A DNA stretch of 64,000 bases, taken from assembly GCF_001039355.2 (NCBI RefSeq), contig NW_019775968.1:765973-829972 (forward strand). The letters run 5' to 3'. The translations under genes and the position numbers were made by a program. The DNA is from Lingula anatina. Taxonomy: Eukaryota; Brachiopoda; Lingulata; Lingulida; Lingulidae. Of the stretch, positions 42,301 to 48,053 are shown piece by piece. The notes under the pieces are model-generated. The model saw nothing but the letters and a program-made list of their open reading frames with translations. It was not told the DNA's origin and did no database searches. The stretch's first letter is position 1; the number at the start of each line of letters is the position of its first letter.

Positions 42301-45154
42301 ACCTGTAGTATAAAACGTACAAGTATTACCGAATAAGATTTAATAAGGAACAGTTAGAAATCACGACTTATCCCTGCCATCGAACGGTTCTCTTCTTTTT
42401 TCTTTAGAAAATTCACACCATTAATAGGGGACAAGTGATGGACGACCTTTTCAATTTGTTAAGGTAGTGAATAGTTTTGTCCTTTTGGTTTACCGTGGAT
42501 ATTAAAAGAACGACAAATTAAAGTTCAAATTCGTTAATCATCAAGAAAACACATCATTTAAGGAAAATGGCGTAAATTCCAATAATATAGCTGTTTAAAA
42601 TATGTAAAATAATTACAGCACCATGAAGTAGTTGATTTGAACATTGGCCTCCTTTGGAAATAATGCGTTTCTCTGTTGCGTATCAATTAAGGAAACCATT
42701 TTAACAGTCATTGTAACATATTTCTCTGGTTTTATTGTTAGAGGAGATATCCGCCCAGTAAATATCGCCCTGGCCATGACATCAACGACATATCTCTCCA
42801 GTGAAACAGACTACATGCCACTCTCAGTGGGCATTCGTCATCTGGAGTACATTTCTTATATGCTGGCAAGAAGTGAATTCTTCGGGATATATAGGGTTGG
42901 TCGCTTAAAATTATTGTAATAAGAACTAAATATTTTGTTTTCTGAAAAATCTTAGACGTTGTTTGGCTTTGAAAAAATGTTATTCTTATGATACATGGGT
43001 TTACTTAAGGGAAATTTTCCCAGAAATGTTTAGCGCAGATATAAATATACAATAATTATGTTGCTTTAATTTGTAGGAATATATTATTAAACTACTTACG
43101 CCTGTTTATAACCGTATGGGTTGGACAGATACAGGAAAACAGATGGAAAGGTATAAGTTGCTATGTATTGTGTACATGATATTCAGAACTGGTTATGAAA
43201 TTTAAAAAAATCATTTATAAATCAGTAATCAGTCGTCGCCAGTCTGTAACATGAAACTGGTATGTTTAAAAGGCCGTCATATTTTATCGCATGTTTTATA
43301 TTTCATTTTTATTATATAGATTTGTTTTATTTTAATAAAATTTGTTTTGATATTTCATATTCAACTTGCAGATTCACGCGTATTAAGGTGCTAACGTTCA
43401 TGTGTAGTCTTAACTACCGCCCATGTGTACTGAAAGGACTGGAGCTGTTTGACCAGTGGAAGGCTTCTCCAACCCCAGATCAAGTTAACCCGTAAGTCCA
43501 CCTAACGTTAATATACAGTAAATTACACCAATAGAGTAGATAGCTTTATCTCCTCCCTTGATTAAAAGACAATTATGTCATATGCAAGACAGATTTTTAA
43601 ATTTCATTCGGTTTCGGTGTCACATTTTTGAGGAACAAAAAGATGTTCACATTTATTAACCCATCTAGATATCAAGTGTGCGCGACTATATCTGTAAAGG
43701 GTTATAGGGAATGGGTAAATGTGAAAGAGTGATTATGCTCTGAAAATCACGCTGTTCGTAGTTGTACATTAATTCTATTCATACAGTTTGTAGGATTCCA
43801 TACATTACGACAAACACTGCATTGATCATTGTAAATATTACCTTGTCTCTTTTTAGGATCCCCGACAACCTACGCGAGCCAGTTTACATGGCTGCTATCA
43901 AGTACGGCCCAGACTCCAACTGGGATTTCCTGTACGCAAGAAGCAGGCAGTCCAGAGTTGCCTCAGACAGACAGAGGATGCTGCGGGCGTGTGCAAACAC
44001 CAGGACACCTTGGCTAGTCAACAGGTGCGAGTTTTCTGTAGAGAAGACATTAATTCCACATTGCCTTGAAACTCAAGGAGAAACTCTGATGGCAGAAAAA
44101 AAACATTTTCGTAGTCTACATACACTGTTACATCAGCCGATAACATATTGGTTCCATGTGATTACTGATGTAAGTTTTCCAATAAGATATGCTTACTTTC
44201 AGGTTGTTGAGATATACCTTGGACCAGACTCAGGTCCGCTATGAGGATGCGCCCACTGTGATGGCTGCGTGTGGTTTCACACCGGCCGGCAGAACCCTGG
44301 CATGGGACTGGCTGAGAGCTAACTGGCAGGCTGTTTATGACAGGTAAGCTGACCAATCTCACTTGTGTGTATAAAATCTGGGCAATTTTGTCTACAAATC
44401 ATCAACTTCATCAGTTACTTTCCTGTGATAAACCTTTTTAGTAAAACCATTAGATCCACCTAAAACATCTATTGTTGAAAGACTTCAGGATCTGCCAAGG
44501 TGTGGGAGATGAAGCGATACATATACCATTTAATCAGTTATTGCAATCCTTTATAATTTCCTTCGATTTTCTAGGTTTGGTCAGTTATCCTACTATATGT
44601 CGGATATCATCGATAAAGTCACGATGCGATTCAATTCCCAATTTGAACTGTCGTCAGTAAGTAAACGTTTTTTTTTTCACATTTTATTTACAGACATGAT
44701 TTATTTTAAATGCCCTAAATTTTGAATAATTAAGTAATATGGAAAAATGTGTATGTCTGTCTACTGTCGACATAGAGATTTAAGCACTTAAGACTGAGTT
44801 TAAATCTTTGTGCGTGAATTGCACTCATTTTTGCTAGGGAGTACTACATGTACAACAGGTATTGGTGTGGAAGGTCTCTCAACGGTTAACTGTTTTTTTT
44901 TTCAGTTGATCGACTGGATTAATCGTCAAGAGCATTTAGGTACGGGCACACGTGCGTTTGAGCGCGCAGTGGAGAAAACACGGGCCAACATCCGATGGTT
45001 GGAAAATAACGAAGCACCCCTCGGAGAGTGGCTTAATGTTGAGAGGACGAGGCCAACTAGAGACGGGTCACCAACTAGAGACGGGTCACTGGATTCTGGG
45101 GATCACACTGGCCACGAGAACCAAACCTTTGTTGATCCATTTGCGTCAAGTTGA
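1566..45154 (+). CDS. Giant type II membrane protein: four IgGFc-binding domains plus three inactive M1 aminopeptidase-like units (about 64 exons as drawn, 58 after collapsing a duplicated block)
   Basis: Order seen: cytosolic tail, membrane helix, IgGFc-binding x2, M1/ERAP1_C unit 1, Thr-rich stalk, IgGFc-binding x2, mucin stalk, M1/ERAP1_C unit 2, M1/ERAP1_C unit 3, stop at 45154. Exons were joined by GT-AG sites with matching phase throughout. The exceptions are one GC-AG intron, one unlocated microexon, two single-base insertions and one duplicated exon block. The product is about 5,500 residues. M1 proteins such as aminopeptidase N and ERAP are normally 900-1,000 residues with one catalytic unit. 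Here every catalytic motif is lost in all three units, so peptidase activity is not expected. Known of the families: IgGFc-binding domains occur in secreted or surface mucus proteins such as FCGBP. Inference: a cell-surface adhesion, glycan/particle-binding or immune receptor scaffold. Exons 24 and 45 span the unit junctions in frame, which argues for one transcript. A split into two or three genes remains possible without RNA data. Confidence 0.82.
2491..2776. repeat. MITE-like palindromic repeat, copy 1
   Basis: The ends are inverted (CCAAGGAATT at the left, AATTCCTTGG at the right). The centre holds a second palindrome built from CGCCTACT and AGTAGGCG. It shares GATC-rich and ACGGGG...TCGCTAAATT motifs with the other intron 1 copies. 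It has no coding capacity, so a non-autonomous DNA transposon is the simplest reading. Confidence 0.6.
3805..3990. repeat. MITE-like repeat, copy 2
   Basis: It is bounded by GCGTTCACATA and its inverse TATGTGAACGC. Inside are GGATCGATCTGA and GGGGATTCTCGCTAAATTAA, related to copies 1, 3 and 4. It is non-coding. Confidence 0.6.
4085..4195. repeat. MITE-like repeat fragment, copy 3
   Basis: It shares GAGGACTCTCGCTGAAT, TAACACGCCTC and CTGGTGATTATA with the copy near 4634-4800. Its ends are not clear, so it is probably a partial copy. Confidence 0.5.
4634..4800. repeat. MITE-like repeat, copy 4
   Basis: It contains AGATCGATCCAAATCCACGG, GGGACTCTCGCTGAAT and GGCTGGTGATTATA, matching copy 3 and in part copies 1 and 2. 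A short internal direct repeat (CTTTAAGTATTA twice) is present. Confidence 0.5.
5341..5562. repeat. Two-copy tandem repeat, about 111 bp unit
   Basis: Two adjacent copies begin TCCAGTAGGTTGTA at 5341 and 5452. Both continue through GTTACTCATCTT and ACGGAGATATGAAAGATAG with a few substitutions and one small indel. It is intronic and non-coding. Confidence 0.75.
7352..8766 (+). CDS. Exon 2: IgGFc-binding domain 1
   Basis: One 1,415-nt exon encodes about 470 residues resembling the N-terminal IgGFc-binding domain of FCGBP-type proteins. Landmarks are [11 protein letters not shown] near the start, [47 protein letters not shown] and a closing [18 protein letters not shown] see no cysteine in it, unlike the Cys-rich parts of mucus proteins. 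The AG acceptor at 7350-7351 joins exon 1 in phase, and the GTGAGT donor leaves phase 0. The ligand is unknown; human FCGBP binding to IgG Fc does not carry over to an invertebrate. Confidence 0.88.
9041..10432 (+). CDS. Exon 3: IgGFc-binding domain 2
   Basis: This phase 0-0 exon of 464 codons is paralogous to exon 2. Matching landmarks are [56 protein letters not shown] and [18 protein letters not shown]. It is followed by a GTAAGT donor. Domain and exon coincide exactly, which suits duplication of whole exons. Confidence 0.9.
10919..10931 (+). CDS. Exon 4: 13-nt microexon linking the IgGFc-binding and M1 parts
   Basis: CCAACTCCACGCG lies between a TCTTATAG acceptor and a GTAAGT donor. It encodes P-T-P-R plus one base. 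Exon 3 ends in phase 0 and exon 5 needs phase 1, and exactly this 13-nt exon supplies the change. It is too short for an ORF search. Confidence 0.75.
11307..15616 (+). CDS. Exons 5-15: M1 peptidase-like domains, unit 1 (catalytically dead)
   Basis: Exons: 11307-11745, 12094-12249, 12418-12538, 12772-12892, 13101-13273, 13586-13696, 13985-14119, 14376-14441, 14620-14685, 15095-15330, 15528-15616. The first carries the M1 N-terminal beta domain ([12 protein letters not shown]); the next holds the family hallmark [11 protein letters not shown]. The fold is recognisable ([19 protein letters not shown] aligns with the helix after HEXXH), but HELAHQ is replaced by KDIIQQ. The Glu of NEGFA is Asn (NNGLV), the GAMEN region reads SAGSVNIP, and the Tyr before the KGA..LRML helix is Gly ([13 protein letters not shown]). 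Exon 14 ends at a GC donor (CAG|GCAAGT), the only one that keeps the frame into exon 15. Confidence 0.88.
16126..20756 (+). CDS. Exons 16-23: ERAP1_C-type helical domain, unit 1
   Basis: Exons: 16126-16268, 16591-16646, 16884-17037, 17244-17317, 17511-17630, 18123-18290, 18505-18639, 20675-20756; the domain finishes in exon 24. Hallmarks of the C-terminal domain of M1 aminopeptidases are clear: [43 protein letters not shown] and a final [15 protein letters not shown]. This domain normally closes over the active site. With a dead active site it is probably structural or ligand-binding. Exon lengths match units 2 and 3 almost exactly. Intron 22 holds a large hairpin repeat. Confidence 0.87.
19558..20437. 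repeat. Long inverted-repeat (fold-back) element, about 0.88 kb, in intron 22
   Basis: The left arm begins near CATAAAAATCTGACTCCC and the right arm ends GGGGAGTCAGATTTTCATGG. The two arms of roughly 400 bp are inverted copies over most of their length: GAGTATATGACTTTT against AAAAGTCATATACTC, and CACCCAATGACTCCTAT against ATAGGGGAGTCATTGGGTGG. Sub-terminal parts repeat a GACTCC-rich motif several times. No ORF is present. It is a fold-back or MITE-type element whose transcript would form a long hairpin. Confidence 0.75.
21161..23131 (+). CDS. Exon 24: end of ERAP1_C unit 1, Thr/Pro stalk, IgGFc-binding domain 3
   Basis: This single 657-codon exon (phase 0-0) joins two repeats of the protein. 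It opens with the last helices of ERAP1_C unit 1 and passes through a Tyr/Gly spacer. A Thr-rich stalk follows (about 21413-21630, built on TTTRPTT and TTTTKPT), probably O-glycosylated. It then encodes IgGFc-binding domain 3 ([59 protein letters not shown]). Because the fusion point lies inside one exon, units 1 and 2 belong to the same gene. Confidence 0.9.
23316..24720 (+). CDS. Exon 25: IgGFc-binding domain 4, with a one-base insertion
   Basis: The exon is paralogous to exons 2, 3 and 24 ([51 protein letters not shown]). The frame breaks at a run of five G (24225-24229), just after NFKS. Upstream reads correctly to that point, and downstream resumes in the next frame with [10 protein letters not shown], matching [11 protein letters not shown] of exon 2. 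The exon has 1,405 nt, one more than a multiple of three, while its three paralogues end cleanly in phase 0. A sequencing or haplotype error is the simplest cause; a true null allele is possible. Confidence 0.85.
24721..26107 (+). other. Intron that should contain an unlocated microexon
   Basis: Exon 25 ends in phase 0 (after correcting the extra G) but exon 26 needs one leading base. By analogy with the 13-nt exon 4, a microexon of length 1 mod 3 is expected. Candidates are 25765-25774 (10 nt, acceptor TTTTCTAG, donor GTAAAG) and 25559-25571 (13 nt, better acceptor, but in-frame TAG). Neither is secure. No other feature is seen in this intron. Confidence 0.4.
26108..28232 (+). CDS. Exon 26: mucin-like Thr/Ala/Pro/Val stalk and start of M1 unit 2
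   Basis: The 2,125-nt exon starts EGNWQGS. From about 26190 to 27820 it encodes more than 500 residues of low-complexity sequence dominated by Thr, Ala, Pro and Val. Tandem units such as APTVAQT occur, plus a three-times repeated module around PVFPGGTGP followed by QTT. Such sequence is typical of O-glycosylated extended stalks. The last 130 residues are the beta domain opening M1 unit 2 ([14 protein letters not shown], ending [14 protein letters not shown]). Antisense ORFs rich in Cys and Arg are shadows of this repeat. Confidence 0.88.
28393..31741 (+). CDS. Exons 27-36: M1 peptidase-like domains, unit 2 (catalytically dead)
   Basis: Exons: 28393-28548, 28873-28990, 29260-29380, 29651-29802, 29965-30078, 30255-30395, 30618-30683, 30854-30922, 31206-31393, 31653-31741. 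The hallmark [11 protein letters not shown] is present. The zinc site is lost: HELAHQ aligns with REITDT (VVREITDT then [11 protein letters not shown]), and NEGFA with NDGFS. GAMEN aligns with GTTGIVNF, and the catalytic Tyr with Thr in [13 protein letters not shown]. This unit keeps the most ancestral-looking surroundings (FGNLV, GFSKF), so it may have decayed last or least. All splice junctions agree in phase. Confidence 0.88.
32026..34943 (+). CDS. Exons 37-44: ERAP1_C-type helical domain, unit 2
   Basis: Exons: 32026-32168, 32329-32384, 32646-32799, 33136-33209, 33748-33861, 34091-34258, 34446-34586, 34862-34943; the domain ends in exon 45. Signatures are [40 protein letters not shown] and [10 protein letters not shown]. 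The exon length series (143, 56, 154, 74, 114, 168, 141, 82) follows that of units 1 and 3. Intron 40 carries a TG/AG microsatellite and a short hairpin repeat. Confidence 0.87.
33292..33370. repeat. Compound microsatellite (TG)n(AG)n
   Basis: A run of TG dinucleotides passes into a run of AG with a few interruptions. It is intronic. Confidence 0.9.
33429..33529. repeat. Small hairpin repeat, about 100 bp
   Basis: A perfect 17-bp inverted repeat, CGTTGCGGTCTCAACCT and AGGTTGAGACCGCAACG, flanks about 67 bp. It may be a tiny MITE. Confidence 0.7.
35192..35791 (+). CDS. Exon 45: end of ERAP1_C unit 2 fused to start of M1 unit 3, with a one-base insertion
   Basis: The exon starts with the last ERAP1_C helices ([18 protein letters not shown]), runs through a short linker without IgGFc domains or stalk, and enters the beta domain of unit 3 ([19 protein letters not shown]). 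The frame breaks at AAA, 35606-35608. As written it stops after FTGPKW; with one A fewer it continues G-P-N-G-N-I-P-V and on to [11 protein letters not shown], matching unit 2. The corrected 599 nt give the phase 2 needed by exon 46. Like the break in exon 25 it sits in a homopolymer, so an assembly error is likely. Confidence 0.82.
35988..41727 (+). CDS. Exons 46-55: M1 peptidase-like domains, unit 3 (catalytically dead; six exons present twice)
   Basis: Exons: 35988-36143, 36364-36484, 36651-36771, then one set of either 37055-37209, 37518-37631, 37864-37998, 38245-38310, 38546-38611, 38838-39067 or 39278-39432, 39745-39858, 40091-40225, 40485-40550, 40786-40851, 41085-41314, then 41636-41727. 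The hallmark is [17 protein letters not shown]. The zinc motif HELAHQ aligns with NKITLV (before [15 protein letters not shown]), NEGFA with NAAIA, GAMEN with LDMMSSGG, and the catalytic Tyr with Leu ([14 protein letters not shown]). Using both duplicate sets in series breaks the frame, so only one belongs in the transcript. Confidence 0.86.
37008..39229. repeat. Duplicated 2.2 kb block, copy A (likely haplotype duplicate)
   Basis: It begins CCGGCATTAATCAGTGGC and ends TATTATACACATG immediately before an 'n'. It matches copy B along its full length with scattered substitutions and small indels in introns. In the exons I noticed only a few changes, one altering Thr to Ser (TCTACC against TCTAGC). 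Confidence 0.93.
39230..39230. other. Assembly join (n)
   Basis: A single n separates the end of copy A from the start of copy B. It marks a contig or haplotype join. Confidence 0.9.
39231..41477. repeat. Duplicated 2.2 kb block, copy B
   Basis: It starts at the same base as copy A (CCGGCATTAATCAG) and runs to TATTATACACATG, then continues into unique sequence with exon 55. Relative to A it has a 12-bp insertion near 40327 and a 6-bp insertion near 40957, and it lacks a few bases near 39590. Such differences are typical of two alleles in a highly heterozygous animal. Confidence 0.93.
41876..45154 (+). CDS. Exons 56-64: ERAP1_C-type helical domain, unit 3, and C-terminus
   Basis: Exons: 41876-42018, 42408-42463, 42742-42895, 43077-43150, 43372-43491, 43857-44024, 44203-44343, 44575-44656, 44906-45154. 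Signatures are [42 protein letters not shown] and [10 protein letters not shown]. The last exon encodes the final helices ([14 protein letters not shown] in essence) and a short polar tail with a duplicated PTRDGS, ending in TGA. There is no second membrane segment or GPI-type hydrophobic tail, so the C-terminus is extracellular. One donor (42896, GTTGGT) is weak but fixed by exon length. Confidence 0.87.
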
Positions 45155-46134
45155 AACTTCCCAATTATTTAGATTGTATTCTAGTCATCTGCTGTGATGA
45201 TATTAGTAATAAATATGATAATGATAATGATATGCTATGATATGATAAGAGTATTTTACAGAGGTTGCGCTTTTAAAAACAACAGTGTAGCAGGGAGAGG
45301 TAATTAAAAGTATTAGAGACAATGGCCGAGTCTGATTTTGGCAAATCATCTTACTTATGTTGACCACTTATTTATGGAATATTTACAAAATCAGCAAGTT
45401 TTATACAAACTGTCAACAGTTCTGTTTCTACTGTTTAATGCAAGTTCTGATAGGACTGTTACGATTTTGCAATACTGGGAGCATTGGCCCATTTGGTCGT
45501 TGGCGTGGTTTGAAAATCTAGTCGTTTCACATTTACGTTTCTTGTCTTAATTTTCCTTTAAGCAGCTATTAATAAAAAAGCATTTCTATTATACGCCATT
45601 GTCACTTGGAAGTTTCGTCATGTATCTCGTCGAGAGCTGGAGTTATAGAACTGATTGGTTTTTTTTTTCTTTTAACGCTGTAATATATGCCACACGATGC
45701 CACACGACTACCGTTCCTCTTAACTAAGGAACAAACTATTATAAGTGGCAGGGTACCGGGTTAACTTTTATTCATAGCGCACTTTAAAAAAGTTCAAGTT
45801 TATGTTATCGTAAAAAGAAGGGAAAATGCATACAATAGCACAGTGTATTCATACTTCTGATACAATATTCCAATGGTGCATTCTAAAACGAGCCTACAAT
45901 TATCTTATTAACGCGTATCCCGTCATTGTTTTGTCGTTTAGAAGGGCTTTGTAAATGAAGGCACTGTGCTTACCAATATTATGCTATCATAAGCCTAGTT
46001 TAAGTATAGACAGACACCGTTGATGTAAATCCAACAAACGCTTGTAGTAAAGGTATTACTCATTTTGTGTACACTAATGCACACTGAAATCTATACCGAT
46101 TTAACAATAAACTATAAATAAACCCCCTTGAAAA
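45155..46134 (+). other. 3' UTR of the giant gene (inferred)
   Basis: No coding signal is seen. AATAAA signals occur at 45208, 45571, 46106 and 46117. The last pair lies just before the inferred end of the opposite-strand gene, so the two genes are probably tail-to-tail with little or no spacer. Confidence 0.5.
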
Positions 46135-48053
46135 AACTATACTTTCAAGTTTTCTTTATTGACAATTTAAATGAGCAATATCATGTGGCATACACATAAA
46201 TATCTGGCAAAAACGATGAAGGGCGAAAGCATCATCCTTTATCAATAGATGACATTAATTTGACATTCAGTTATCTTCACTTTACTCCAGTAAATAAAAA
46301 ACTTAGTTTTAAAACAATGTTGATCCAATATTAAATGCCAATTCAAAATTAAACACCATTTTTTCACTTATTTTACTACAGTTTATCAGTATCACTGAGC
46401 ACAAAAAAAAGAGCACTAGCAAATGTCATACCAGCTGTAGCAAATGTTGTTCAAGTACACACTGTACCCATCAAGCTAAAGCCTCCTCTACTCAACGTGA
46501 AAGACATGAATAGCACCAATATTTCAAGCTGAAGGGAACTGAAATAAATGAACTTTTTTAGATGTTTACAGGATTTTAATACTTGAAGCAATGCGAAAGA
46601 GTGGCAGTGACCACCACACATTGCATGGTTATAAGATATTGCTTCTTTTGCCGTTTAATAATTTAAATTGCATATTCCATATACACTAATTCATAATAAA
46701 GCATACTATTTAGGAATACTTGAGTGTCCTGTTTGCCGGACTAAAATACAGACAGCAATCTAATACATGTACATACTCAGCTGCCACAGCTTTAATACAA
46801 TGATATATGTCAGCAGTGAACATCACATAGTGTATATCACAACATGGAGAGACATCATAAGCACCTAATCACTAAAGTTCTGTTCATTGAAATACACTTG
46901 TATCAAGTTCAGAAAACCAAAGTGGGCTATCACACATTTACCTCTTGCTAAATAGTGTTCTAAAGTAATATATGTTACAACTCTTGTGCAAGATCTTAAT
47001 AAGAAGTCCTCTGTTGTACACTACATTTTATAAAAGTTAAATGCATCCTGAACTAATGGTTACTTGAAATTTCTCCACCATTAAACCTGTTTCAATACAT
47101 AAATATTAATGTACTTGGTACAAAGCTACACCAACTGCTACAACAATTTCCCCATCTCATGTCACAATTAACAACATACATAGATATATATACTGCAATA
47201 AATTAGATATGGCAAGTTCACAAGCAAAACAAAAGACATCACACAGACAAAATACATTAAATGCATATACAAGTATAAATATCAAATACAAAATGAAGCA
47301 ACTTAGCAGCAAAAGCTGACAAACATCAACAACAATAATGCAGTGCTCCTACATATACCTAACATGTGTAGATAAGTAAAAAAGATTGTCATGGTAAATC
47401 CATGTACATGTATATAAATAACTGTAAAGCAAATGCTTGTTCAAAGTAATAGAACCCTTAATTCCTTTAACTAACAAGATATTTATATGAAATACACAGA
47501 GAAAAATATTTAGAAAGGAATGTCAACTTTGTTTGGTCCACATTAAGGAATGAATCAAGGAATGTACTTGTAATGTAATCTCCCACATAACCCAAGTGCC
47601 CTGTTTTATAAAATATCAAGATAATAATCTTACAAAATCTAAAAAGAATCCAAGAAATAGAGAAATATACTAAATGCATATACATAGTTTGATTTTTAAT
47701 AATGCTTATTAGATATAAAGTGAATCTTTTCTATATAGGACATATATGGTATCTGTGTAAGGATTAGCTATAGGTGAAAATATTCACTGACATTAACATA
47801 GACTTGAAGTGTGTGTGTCTGTGTGTGTGGGGGTATTTAATTAGCTTATTAAAGTCCTTATACAGGTTAGCATTCATTAGTCAATGTGTACAGAAAATTT
47901 TAACCCTGTGCTTGAGAGAGATATTGTGTATATACATCAATACTTTAAATGGCCCACACAGGGTCATAGCTTTAGAAAACAAGGCAGCAAAGCTGTCAAA
48001 TGTACAGACAAAGAACAGAAAATAAAGATGCAAATAAGTGAAAAATTAAATTT
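46135..48053 (-). other. 3' UTR of the Hv1-like gene (inferred)
   Basis: The stretch is AT-rich and non-coding, after the stop codon on the minus strand. A minus-strand AATAAA (plus TTTATT) lies at about 46154-46159. The 47912-47979 part has an exact inverted copy at 49907-49974. Confidence 0.5.
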
